Source: UBA5314 sp039679855 (GTDB lineage Bacteria; Bacillota; Syntrophomonadia; Syntrophomonadales; Syntrophomonadaceae). From it: a stretch of 13,562 bases of DNA. Where the stretch lies: positions 1 through 13,562 of the forward strand of contig JBDKUE010000053.1 of NCBI GenBank assembly GCA_039679855.1, written 5' to 3'. Every line of letters starts with the position of its first letter. The first letter of the stretch is position 1. The position numbers were made by a program, and so were the translations under genes. This document shows positions 6,956 through 13,288 of the stretch, one piece after another. The notes below the pieces were generated by a model. It was not told the DNA's origin. It did no database searches and worked only from the letters and a program-made list of their open reading frames with translations.

Positions 6956-7304
6956 AGAAAGCCTGGAAGCTATAATGACTAAAATGGGAGAATTGGCTAA
7001 CTCCAAAACCGTTGTCGGAGAACCCATCATCAGCAACAACAAGACCATTATCCCCCTGCTTGCAGTACGCATGGGATTCGGAAGCGGCGGCGGGGAGGGC
7101 AACGCCCCCCAGCAGGGTGTAGGCCATGGAGAGGGTGGAGCTGGAGGCTTGTCCGTATCGCCCACCGCCCTGCTCATCATCGACGAATCCGGAGTCCAGG
7201 TCTATTCCCTGGCCCAAAAAGGCTCGATTGCGAAATTGGTGGAGATGATTCCCGAAGTGATGGCCAAAATGCCCAAACACGACAGCGGAAGCTGCTGCTG
7301 CTAA
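6948..7304 (+). CDS. ytfJ: YtfJ/GerW family sporulation protein
   Basis: The 118-residue protein matches the spore YtfJ family across its length: VVGEPIISNNKTIIPLLAVRMGFG (22-45), a long glycine-rich stretch (46-67), and SPTALLIIDESGVQVYSL (71-88). In Bacillus the family member GerW is made in the forespore and affects spore germination. The ATG at 6948 overlaps the end of the upstream gene by 8 nt, with AAAGGAG about 10 nt before it. The C-terminus is an amphipathic helix ending HDSGSCCC. Three consecutive cysteines at the very end are unusual and could bind metal, be lipidated or form disulfides. It is the last gene of the sigma-factor operon, and a strong terminator follows. Confidence 0.92.
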   Translation: MLKESLEAIMTKMGELANSKTVVGEPIISNNKTIIPLLAVRMGFGSGGGEGNAPQQGVGHGEGGAGGLSVSPTALLIIDESGVQVYSLAQKGSIAKLVEMIPEVMAKMPKHDSGSCCC

Positions 7305-7330
7305 ATAATCCCAAACAGATTCGTTTGGTA

Positions 7331-7363
7331 AGGACCAGCTTTACAAGCTGGTCCTGATTTTTT
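7331..7363 (+). terminator. rho-independent terminator of the sigma factor-ytfJ operon
   Basis: A perfect 11-bp stem, AGGACCAGCTT (7331-7341) with AAGCTGGTCCT (7345-7355), has a 3-nt loop and is followed by GATTTTTTA. It begins 27 nt after the ytfJ stop. Confidence 0.92.
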
Positions 7364-7401
7364 ATGGAACGAAAAACTGATAAAAACTCTTCTTCTAGAA
7401 C

Positions 7402-7416
7402 TATACTAGTAGTATA
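7402..7416. promoter_or_regulatory. inverted repeat upstream of the split-barrel gene, possible operator
   Basis: TATACT (7402-7407) and AGTATA (7411-7416) form a 6-bp inverted repeat with a 3-nt spacer, about 30 nt before the start codon. The AT-rich sequence could include a -10 element overlapped by a repressor site. The repeat is short and may be chance. Confidence 0.3.
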
Positions 7417-7445
7417 TACGGATGGAAAAAGGAGGCGGATTTTCT

Positions 7446-7850
7446 ATGGATAAGGCCATGCTGGATAAAGCCCGTGAGCTTTTAAACCGCAACCTGCCCA
7501 GCACCACCCTGAGCACGGTCGATAAGGATTACAACGTCAATGTAGCGGTTATTTCGGTTTTAGAAATGGTCGATGATGAAACCATACTCTGCGCACGTTT
7601 TGGAGCCGACCGGACTTATGCCAATCTCCGCACTACCCGCAAAGGGGTGTTCATGGTGCTTACTTTTGACGAGTCTCAAACCAAAGAAGGCATTCGAGTG
7701 GCAGTTGAAATGATCGGGGACGAAACCAGCGGCCCCAATTACCAGCGGATGAGGGACAGATTGGACCAGACCAGGTACAAACGCTTCCCTTTGAAGAACT
7801 GCCTCATATTCAAGATCACAGACATCCTGCCCATATCAACTTTGAAATAA
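7446..7850 (+). CDS. pyridoxamine 5'-phosphate oxidase-like flavin-binding split-barrel protein
   Basis: The 134-residue protein has the small single-domain split-barrel pattern. The first strand, STTLSTVDKDYNVNVAVISV (19-38), is the usual 'data for sharing' strand that packs on FMN. A central DDETILCARFGADRTYANLRTTRKGVFMVL (43-72) segment follows, then C-terminal strands ending KITDILPIS. Such proteins bind FMN or F420 and act as oxidoreductases of unknown substrate; the sequence is too generic to call true PNPOx activity. The ATG at 7446 is chosen over the upstream ATG at 7422 because GGAGG (7431-7435) sits 10 nt before it. The gene is monocistronic, between a terminator and a palindromic repeat. 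Confidence 0.75.
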   Translation: MDKAMLDKARELLNRNLPSTTLSTVDKDYNVNVAVISVLEMVDDETILCARFGADRTYANLRTTRKGVFMVLTFDESQTKEGIRVAVEMIGDETSGPNYQRMRDRLDQTRYKRFPLKNCLIFKITDILPISTLK

Positions 7851-7856
7851 AAATGC

Positions 7857-7909
7857 GTTCGGGGACGGTGACACAGGGGGACGTTTTTGTTGTGTCACCG
7901 TCCCCGAAC
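7857..7909. repeat. long perfect palindromic repeat, REP-like, also a terminator for uppP
   Basis: Two 19-nt arms (7857-7875 and 7891-7909) are perfect reverse complements around a 15-nt loop; each begins or ends with GTTCGGGGACGG or its complement. On the minus strand the stem is followed by GCATTTTTATTT, so it can end the uppP transcript. On the plus strand no T-tract follows. The GGGGACGG arm is reminiscent of dispersed palindromic repeats seen in anaerobe genomes, some linked to REP-associated Y1 transposases. That link comes from memory and is not tested here. Confidence 0.85.
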
Positions 7910-7919
7910 TCGTTCACAA

Positions 7920-8708
7920 TTAACGCAGCAGGGCTACGATGATTACCAAGGCCCCGAGAGCGAAGCGGTACCACGCAAAGGGCAAGAAATTACGGGTTTG
8001 CAGGAAGCGCATTAAAAACCCGATACTCAGCAGGCCGACCAGGCAGGATACTACAACTCCGACGAAAAAGCTTGAATCCATCATAGCCGGATTGGCAAGC
8101 AGCTTTGGCACCTTAACCAGAGCGGCTCCGAAAATGATAGGAGTGGAAAGTAGAAATGAGAAGCGCGCTGCGCTCTCCCGGGTTAAACCGGTCAACAACC
8201 CGGCGCTCATGGTAATGCCGGAGCGGGATACGCCGGGAATTATGGCCAGGGCCTGGGATAAACCGATGATTATAGCAGTGCGAAAATCCATACTATCCAG
8301 TTTCAATACTTTGCTGCCCTGTCTGTCAGCCCAGAATAAAATTGCACCCATTATTATCAATGCTACGCCAATTAGCACGGGTTGGCGAAACAGGGTCTCA
8401 GCAGAATCTTCCAGCAGAAATCCAGCCAGAGCCCCGGGGATGGTGGCAGCAACCAGATACCAGAAGAGCTTTCCTTCCTGGCTGCGTACATCGCTCACCC
8501 CGCTAATGACCAGCACCCACCAGTCTCTCCAAAAATATGCAACTACTGCTATTAAGGTGCCCACATGCAAGGCAATATCGAAAGTGAGTCCCGCATACGG
8601 CCATTTGAACAACCAGGGTAAAATCCACAGGTGCGCCGAACTGGATATAGGCAGAAATTCCCCCAGCCCCTGCACAATGCCCAGTATTATTGCGTGCCAT
8701 AACAACAT
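7920..8708 (-). CDS. uppP: undecaprenyl-diphosphatase UppP (BacA)
   Basis: The 262-residue polytopic membrane protein removes a phosphate from undecaprenyl diphosphate to recycle the lipid carrier of peptidoglycan synthesis; overexpression of the family gives bacitracin resistance. Both signature motifs are present. QGLGEFLPISSSAHL (13-27) contains the catalytic Glu; the usual QGxTE here has Gly for Thr. The second is PGVSRSGIT (158-166). SFLLSTPIIFGA (184-195) and WYRFALG (246-252) are also conserved. Length is typical. The ATG at 8708 has AGGAGG 9 nt before it on the minus strand. It lies 57 nt downstream of the alpha/beta hydrolase gene on the same strand with no evident terminator between them, so co-transcription is likely. 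Confidence 0.96.
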   Translation of the reverse strand: MLLWHAIILGIVQGLGEFLPISSSAHLWILPWLFKWPYAGLTFDIALHVGTLIAVVAYFWRDWWVLVISGVSDVRSQEGKLFWYLVAATIPGALAGFLLEDSAETLFRQPVLIGVALIIMGAILFWADRQGSKVLKLDSMDFRTAIIIGLSQALAIIPGVSRSGITMSAGLLTGLTRESAARFSFLLSTPIIFGAALVKVPKLLANPAMMDSSFFVGVVVSCLVGLLSIGFLMRFLQTRNFLPFAWYRFALGALVIIVALLR

Positions 8709-8765
8709 TTGAAAGTCCTCCTCATAGTATGTAAGTTTTAAAATAGCGGCTTAGAGACAGCAGGT

Positions 8766-9719
8766 TTATTGTGAAGCGACATACGGCTTCACCGAATCTA
8801 AAAAGGTGTCGATGATTTCCAGGTAAAGTCCCGGGTTGGTTTGATAGTTTTTAACATGGGTTCCTCCCGGGAACCTGATGAGTTTTGCATCAGGATAAGC
8901 CCGAAGCAGGCTTTCACTGTTGGAAATCGGTATATCTACATCCTGGTCCCCATGTATCAGGAGCACAGGGCGTCCGTTCATAAGCGGAATCTCCCCCTGG
9001 GGGCTGACCGAGCCGGGCTTCAGTCCGGTTATTAATGGCGTGACCATAAAGAACGTCCGGTTAAAAGGGAAATCTGGCAGTCCCGACCATACATTGAGAT
9101 TATCAGCCAGGTAGGACTTGAGATCCGCAAAAGGTGAGTCGGCTATGACAGCGGCGACCGCAGGTTCGCGAGATCCGGCCATAATGGCCGTTGATGCCCC
9201 CATTGAAAATCCAAACAGTATTATCTGCTCATTCAATCCGGGTTGGGCAGCCACATAGTCAATGGCGCCGAGCAGATCCCTTACTTCATACTGCCCAACC
9301 GAAGTGAGGTTTCCTTCAGATTCTCCATTGCCTCTAAAATCAAACATCAATACATTGTAGCCGGTGTCTACTAGATGCCTGGCTATGGGCAGTATGGGCA
9401 CGCCGTTATTCAGGCGGTTTTCTCCATAACCATGGGCAAATATCACCGTTTTTTGGCTTCCCTTAGCCGGTATCAACCAGCCTTTCAGAGTCAACCCGTC
9501 CACCCGGCTGTTAAAGATTACATCCTGGTATATAAGCCCCAGAGTGCCGGGATTGGCGTCGAGGGCCTGACGCTGCGGATGGGTGAGATTCCAACCCACA
9601 TAAGCGGATATGCCGAAAACGGCCGTTAAGGCCAGGATAATGACCAGGAGTCCGGCTATAATAATTTTGCCCCGATTTACTGTCCTGGTATGGGCCAGAT
9701 CCAGCCTGCTATTACCCAT
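8766..9719 (-). CDS. membrane-anchored alpha/beta hydrolase (serine hydrolase)
   Basis: The 317-residue protein has an N-terminal transmembrane anchor (about 19-41, KIIIAGLLVIILALTAVFG) and then an alpha/beta hydrolase domain, probably outside the membrane. The oxyanion loop is FAHGYGEN (94-101). The nucleophile elbow is GFSMG with S172. The probable acid is D260 in HGDQDVDIP and the histidine H288 in PGGTHVKN, so the triad is complete. DFRGNGESEG (127-136) is typical of the family. It resembles YqkD-like hydrolases; the substrate is unknown. The ATG at 9719 is preferred to a TTG two codons earlier, given GGGAGGA 7 nt upstream. It may share a transcript with uppP. Confidence 0.88.
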   Translation of the reverse strand: MGNSRLDLAHTRTVNRGKIIIAGLLVIILALTAVFGISAYVGWNLTHPQRQALDANPGTLGLIYQDVIFNSRVDGLTLKGWLIPAKGSQKTVIFAHGYGENRLNNGVPILPIARHLVDTGYNVLMFDFRGNGESEGNLTSVGQYEVRDLLGAIDYVAAQPGLNEQIILFGFSMGASTAIMAGSREPAVAAVIADSPFADLKSYLADNLNVWSGLPDFPFNRTFFMVTPLITGLKPGSVSPQGEIPLMNGRPVLLIHGDQDVDIPISNSESLLRAYPDAKLIRFPGGTHVKNYQTNPGLYLEIIDTFLDSVKPYVASQ

Positions 9720-9781
9720 AGTCAATTCCTCCCGAATTCAGGGGCCGCTTGATAATTGGCAGTCCCTTCAATCCTTTCATC

Positions 9782-9811
9782 ATTCTATGCTACTTAGGGA
9801 CCGGGTTACAA
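9782..9811 (-). promoter_or_regulatory. candidate promoter for the hydrolase-uppP unit
   Basis: On the minus strand TTGTAA (9811-9806) and TAGAAT (9787-9782) are separated by 18 nt, a fair match to a housekeeping promoter, about 60 nt before the hydrolase start. This is a weak, consensus-only prediction. Confidence 0.3.
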
Positions 9812-9878
9812 GCAGCTTTAAAAATACCCCCTTACCTGGTTCAACACGCCCAACAGAGCACCGCCCCTAGAAAGCCAA

Positions 9879-9909
9879 AGGGACGCCTTTTAGCAGTACC
9901 GGCGTCCCT
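9879..9909 (-). terminator. probable terminator after the glutaredoxin-like gene
   Basis: AGGGACGCC (9879-9887) and GGCGTCCCT (9901-9909) form a perfect 9-bp stem with a 13-nt loop. On the minus strand it is followed by TTGGCTTTCT, a moderate T-rich tail. It lies about 35 nt past the second stop codon of the Uxx-star candidate gene. Confidence 0.6.
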
Positions 9910-9925
9910 ATTCTCTGATTGTTAA

Positions 9926-9952
9926 ACCACACGGGCTGGTATCTCATACACC
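9926..9952 (-). promoter_or_regulatory. candidate bacterial SECIS hairpin downstream of the in-frame UGA
   Basis: On the minus strand, 12 nt after the UGA at 9955-9953, ACCA (9940-9937) pairs with UGGU (9929-9926) around the loop GCCCGUG, which contains a GU. Bacterial SECIS elements lie immediately 3' of the Sec UGA with a small apical stem-loop at about this distance, read by SelB. The stem is short (4 bp). A competing GGUGU/AUACC hairpin within 9938-9952 is also possible, so folding and conservation are needed to settle it. Confidence 0.4.
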
Positions 9953-10162
9953 TCAGCCACCGCCATTGAAGCCAATTGTGACCTTATCGCCTTCAACTAT
10001 GACCGGGACTTGCGCGCCTCCCGATACTTTGATAAGCTCCTCTTTTTTATTAGGCTGTTGAGATATATTGATCTCCTGGAAAGAAGCTCCCTGCCCCTCT
10101 AGATACTGGCGGGCTGCCGCACAATAAGGGCACCCGGTTTTAGTATAAATAGTCACTCCCAT
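9944..10162 (-). CDS. Uxx-star family glutaredoxin-like protein, probable selenoprotein (UGA recoded)
   Basis: Residues 1-69 form a small thioredoxin-fold protein: VTIYTKTGCPYCAAARQYL with redox pair C11-x2-C14, then QVPVIVEGDKVTIGFNGGG, with the cis-proline of the VPV motif as in glutaredoxins. The ATG at 10162 has AGGGAGGG upstream; a longer open frame to 10297 has no family similarity and overlaps another small gene. Conventional reading stops at UGA 9955-9953. Beyond it the frame reads GGU GUA UGA, so if the first UGA is selenocysteine the 72-residue protein ends GGG-Sec-Gly-Val. That is exactly the C-terminal U-x-x-stop arrangement for which the 'Uxx-star' glutaredoxin-like (seleno)protein family is named, as I recall it. 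A candidate SECIS hairpin follows. The UGA being a genuine stop is the alternative; selA-D genes are not in this window. Confidence 0.72.
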
Positions 10163-10197
10163 GATCCGGTCCCTCCCTTTTTCGCTCCAGGCGCTGC

Positions 10198-10290
10198 TCA
10201 ATAATATAAAACGAGTATTACCACAGCTATCACTACAGCGAATGTCACAAGAAATCCAGTTAGTTTCAAGAGTGCTTTCTTGGGGTCCAT
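10198..10290 (-). CDS. 30-residue single-helix membrane peptide
   Basis: An ATG at 10290, with GGGGGAG 9 nt upstream on the minus strand, opens a 30-codon frame ending in TGA. The product begins MDPKKALLKLTG, positively charged, and continues as one hydrophobic helix (FLVTFAVVIAVVILVLYY) to its end. This follows the positive-inside pattern of a small N-in membrane protein. It lies 35 nt upstream of the glutaredoxin-like gene on the same strand with no terminator between, so the two are probably co-transcribed. I do not recognise a family. Small membrane peptides of this kind often go unannotated. Possible roles are a membrane anchor or partner for the redox protein, or a modulator of a transporter; none is shown. 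Confidence 0.6.
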   Translation of the reverse strand: MDPKKALLKLTGFLVTFAVVIAVVILVLYY

Positions 10291-10359
10291 TGTTCAATTC
10301 TCCCCCCTGTATAGATATAATTATCAGTCGTTTAAGTACCGGGTACCTATAAAACCGGT

Positions 10360-11094
10360 TTAAAACTCAACTACTTTTCCATCCTCGGCATACTCGCTGT
10401 GAAGGGCGTGCAGGTACTCCAGCATTTCCTGCCCCATATGGGTTATAATTACCTTCTTGGCGCCCAGGCGGCTATAATTAGCCATCAAGGTCCGATAGTC
10501 AAGGTGATGCTTCACTTTTTTAGCGTAGAAATACGATTCGGCCACAAATAAGTCCGCCCCCTGAGCTGCGGTTACCAGCTTGTCAGTCCAGTCAGTATCA
10601 CCGGAATAGGCAAATACTTTGCCCTGGGATTCAATCCGGTAGATCAAGTGAGTATCACTTTCACCAGATAGGGCTTCAAAAGTGGAGATTGACATTCCCG
10701 AGATAATGAAATGGTCAGCCGGATTTAGTTCAACTTTTACCAGTTCAAAACTCAGCTTGCTTTTAAGAAAGCCGGGAAAAGCGGCTTCCATAACCTGATC
10801 AAAGCGTTTTTTAAGCCCGGTCGGCCCTATTAGAGTAATATTTTGTTTCCTCTTCTGGTTGAGCTGGGCGTCAATAATAAAATAAGGTATTCCCCCAAAG
10901 TGATCCCCATGCAGATTGCTGACCATAATCAGGCTTATCTTATTCGGATCAACTCCATATTTATTCAGGGAAACCATTGCCGAGGCTCCGCAATCAACCA
11001 GAAACTGCCGTTCTCCACTTTCCACCAGGATGCAGCTCTGCAGCCTCCCCCCGCTGCCAAAGGCATCACCACTGCCCAAGAACTGAACTTTCAC
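10360..11094 (-). CDS. metallo-beta-lactamase-fold hydrolase (RNase Z-like)
   Basis: The 244-residue protein begins MKVQFLGSGDAFGSGGR, the hallmark start of this branch of MBL-fold proteins. The GTG at 11094 is preferred over a GTG four codons earlier because GGAGG overlaps that earlier codon but is well placed for this one. Metal-site motifs are SNLHGDHFGG (59-68), DTHL with H149, SGDTD with D166, KHHLDY with H196/H197, and THMG with H219. The usual first histidine of HxHxDH is Asn (N60), while H62, D64 and H65 are kept. It lacks an obvious tRNA-binding exosite arm, so a phosphodiesterase or other hydrolase is as likely as tRNA 3' processing. A gap of about 70 nt separates it from the small membrane peptide downstream. 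Confidence 0.82.
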   Translation of the reverse strand: MKVQFLGSGDAFGSGGRLQSCILVESGERQFLVDCGASAMVSLNKYGVDPNKISLIMVSNLHGDHFGGIPYFIIDAQLNQKRKQNITLIGPTGLKKRFDQVMEAAFPGFLKSKLSFELVKVELNPADHFIISGMSISTFEALSGESDTHLIYRIESQGKVFAYSGDTDWTDKLVTAAQGADLFVAESYFYAKKVKHHLDYRTLMANYSRLGAKKVIITHMGQEMLEYLHALHSEYAEDGKVVEF

Positions 11095-11106
11095 CCTGAT
11101 CTCCAC

Positions 11107-11359
11107 CTCCGTTCTCTACTTCGCTAGCTGAAGGTCATTTTTTACCTACTCGCCCCAGGTCTTTATTTATCCCGGTCCAGACCCTGTTTTAAGCGGTTAC
11201 CATGCCTCCAGCCCATAGTCTTTAGCCAACCCGCCTAATTATTACTTCTAATATCTAGCAAATATTCTTTAAACAAAGATCTTTTCCCTGTCTGAAAGAG
11301 CTAAATGGCTTGATTAATTAATCATTATTTTCAACTATAATTCCACTTTTTCATTTATT
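11107..11359. other. AT-rich intergenic region
   Basis: No coding frame with a ribosome binding site is visible. A perfect 14-bp palindrome TGATTAATTAATCA occurs at 11311-11324, in the 3' flank of the stress-protein gene; it may be a chance product of AT-rich sequence. No T-tracted hairpin that would serve as a terminator was found. Confidence 0.4.
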
Positions 11360-11797
11360 TTATTTGACGACCAGAACATGGCAAGTGGCCAGTGAGACCA
11401 CCCGGCTGCTCACACTGCCCAGCAGCAGTTTTTGCAGCTGGTTCAAGCCCCGGTTGCCGATAATAATCAATTCAATATTATGTTTTTCAGCTTCTTGAAG
11501 GATCATTTCCGGAGCCGGGCCTGAATCAATAATGACCTTGGCATTTACCCCCGGTCCCAATTGCTCTCTGGCCTTTTCGGTTATTATCTCCGCCGCTTGA
11601 ATGAGTTCATTGTGGTATTGAGCAGGAGTAAAATCAAGACTCATACCTTCCGGCATTACCCGGGGAGTGGGGAAATTCATGACGTATATCAATAATACCT
11701 CTTTTATTGCACCCTGGCGGGCCAGGTCCCCTGCTGTAGCCACTGCTTTAAAAGAATGTTGCGAACCGTCAACCGCCACCAAAGCCTTTTCATACAT
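11360..11797 (-). CDS. universal stress protein (UspA family)
   Basis: The 145-residue single-domain protein has the UspA fold. It opens MYEKALVAVDGSQHSFKAV and carries the ATP-binding signature GNRGLNQLQKLLLGSVS (114-130), which matches G-x2-G-x9-G-S. The usual C-terminal strand CHVLVVK is present. It therefore belongs to the ATP-binding (MJ0577-like) branch. Such cytoplasmic dimers accumulate under starvation or other stress. The ATG at 11797 is preceded by GGGAGG; an in-frame GTG at 11812 lies upstream of that site and is less likely. It appears to be a single-gene unit with AT-rich flanks on both sides. Confidence 0.93.
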   Translation of the reverse strand: MYEKALVAVDGSQHSFKAVATAGDLARQGAIKEVLLIYVMNFPTPRVMPEGMSLDFTPAQYHNELIQAAEIITEKAREQLGPGVNAKVIIDSGPAPEMILQEAEKHNIELIIIGNRGLNQLQKLLLGSVSSRVVSLATCHVLVVK

Positions 11798-12006
11798 ACT
11801 TATCCCTCCCACTAAGCATTTGGAATCTGAAATCGTCTTGTTTTATCAACTGATCATAACTCTTTTTTCGCTATTTGTGCATATGTTCCTGGTAAAAACG
11901 GAAGAATCTTTTTGATATCTTTCGAACATGGTTCTATTCGATGAATCTTTGCCAAAAACAATAGCGTCCGCCCGGTGCTGTATCCTTAGCATGTCCCAGA
12001 GTTAAA

Positions 12007-12092
12007 AGAGGGTTGACTGGCCTGTATAAGATTAAAACAGGCAGTGATGTTAATTAAAAGCAGTAATTGCCATAAATCAGGTCCGACCCTCT
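12007..12092. repeat. imperfect palindromic element between the protease and stress-protein genes
   Basis: AGAGGGT (12007-12013) and ACCCTCT (12086-12092) bound an 86-nt segment. Just inside, related sequences recur (TTGACTGGCCTG on the left; CGGACCTG on the right in reverse complement). An inner hairpin GCCTGT (12020-12025) with ACAGGC (12037-12042) is present. The whole could fold into a branched hairpin and sits just past the 3' end of the protease gene. It may be a short palindromic repeat of the REP or MITE type, or it may act as the 3' structure of the protease mRNA. Confidence 0.5.
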
Positions 12093-12097
12093 ATGTG

Positions 12098-13144
12098 CTA
12101 GTTGGGTTTAATCAATACCAGCTTTTTGCCGTACCATCTAATCTGGTAGCCCATGGCTGAAGCCAATGAGCGAACCGGAGCCATAAGAAGACGTTTTTCA
12201 TTTTCAAATGCGGGGTGTTCCATGACCTCCTCCACACCATCCACCAGCATGGACGCAGCTCCGGCTGAAATTTCAATGCGGGAGGCCGGCCTGGTCACAG
12301 CCATATCCACAGCGGTCCAGGCTTCAAACACCTGCCATCCTCCTCCATTTTTGGCTTCCAGCCACCCGTAAGGAAGATAGGCATAACCGTCCTGACCCCA
12401 GGAGGCGCCCCAGGAATTGCGCAGGATTAAGGCTTCTCGTTCCGGCAGATCACCAGCTATTCCCACCGCATGTCCTCCGCGAGGAAGTCCCTGGGGAAGG
12501 GGCAGCATCCCCTGTTCATCGGGGATAAAATTTTCGCTCACCATCAAAGCCAGCAGCAGGGGGCCCTGCTGCTGAAGGGCTTGCCGAATTGCCGGAAGGG
12601 CCTGGTTTCTATCCCGGTCGGCATAGCCGCATAAGCTGGCGTAAGACTGGATCTTAAAAGCCTGGGCCGCCGCCAGGGCGGGATCTGGAATTTGAGGCGT
12701 ATGGGGAGCTGAAAGTTCGGTTAAAAGGTGGTAAGGCATCATTTTTTCACCGCAAACGCCATTATTTTTCAAAACCTTTAAGGCTGCCCTTGGTGTGGTC
12801 CCTTCTTCGGCGGGCATGCCGTCAATCTTTTTGCACATGCTGTACAAGAAAGCAGCAGATAGGCCTGCGGGCGGATAGTCGCCCTGGGCGATTTCTTCAT
12901 AGGCTTTCAGCGTCCAGGTAGATGCGCAGGCTACACAGGACCCTCGCTCTCCCTGGTCAAAAACCGGCGGCAGTTTAGCTCGATAATCAATGGCGGTCGG
13001 CTCCGCCACAGACGCCCCCATTAAACGCAGGTACTGGTAATCTCTGGAGTCTTCCGGAGAGGGTAAACAGAGCAGTGGATAGCCCTCATGGTAGTTCTCC
13101 AGAGTCTCCATGAAACGGCGCAGTTGATAGTATTCACCGGGCAT
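12098..13144 (-). CDS. papain-family (C1) cysteine protease with C-terminal copper-amine-oxidase-N-like domain
   Basis: The 348-residue protein contains a C1 peptidase domain with its full active site. The oxyanion Gln64 and catalytic Cys70 lie in FDQGERGSCVACAST, His225 in RGGHAVGIAG, and Asn243 in LRNSWGASWGQDGYAYLPYG. There is no long propeptide; about 50 residues precede the mature-like start. Residues about 289-348 (IEISAGAASMLVDGVEE through LASAMGYQIRWYGKKLVLI) match the small copper amine oxidase N-terminal-like domain found repeatedly in clostridial surface proteins. No signal peptide is seen from the ATG at 13144, which has AGGAGG 7 nt upstream. A longer frame reaching 13258 lacks a comparable ribosome binding site and does not add an obvious secretion signal. 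Whether the protein is exported, cytoplasmic or spore-associated is open. Confidence 0.88.
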   Translation of the reverse strand: MPGEYYQLRRFMETLENYHEGYPLLCLPSPEDSRDYQYLRLMGASVAEPTAIDYRAKLPPVFDQGERGSCVACASTWTLKAYEEIAQGDYPPAGLSAAFLYSMCKKIDGMPAEEGTTPRAALKVLKNNGVCGEKMMPYHLLTELSAPHTPQIPDPALAAAQAFKIQSYASLCGYADRDRNQALPAIRQALQQQGPLLLALMVSENFIPDEQGMLPLPQGLPRGGHAVGIAGDLPEREALILRNSWGASWGQDGYAYLPYGWLEAKNGGGWQVFEAWTAVDMAVTRPASRIEISAGAASMLVDGVEEVMEHPAFENEKRLLMAPVRSLASAMGYQIRWYGKKLVLIKPN

Positions 13145-13288
13145 AAAATCGCCTCCTGCTATTTTGTTCCTGATGGGCAGGCCCAGGCGGACTCTGGCCC
13201 ATCGGTACAATTCAGGTATATTCCCATGGGGCCATGTAAATGCCTGAAGTGGCATCAACCGTGCCGGTGTTGTTTACTCAACTTTCGC

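Noticed and set aside
7939..8712. 257-residue plus-strand open frame
   Set aside because: It is antisense to uppP, whose motifs, start and ribosome binding site are clear. The translation is low-complexity and Lys/Ser/Arg-rich, as expected of a shadow frame.
9953..10297. 114-residue open frame as the glutaredoxin gene
   Set aside because: The first 45 residues have no thioredoxin-fold similarity, overlap the small membrane-peptide gene in another frame, and a good ribosome binding site precedes the ATG at 10162. The frame also probably does not end at 9953.
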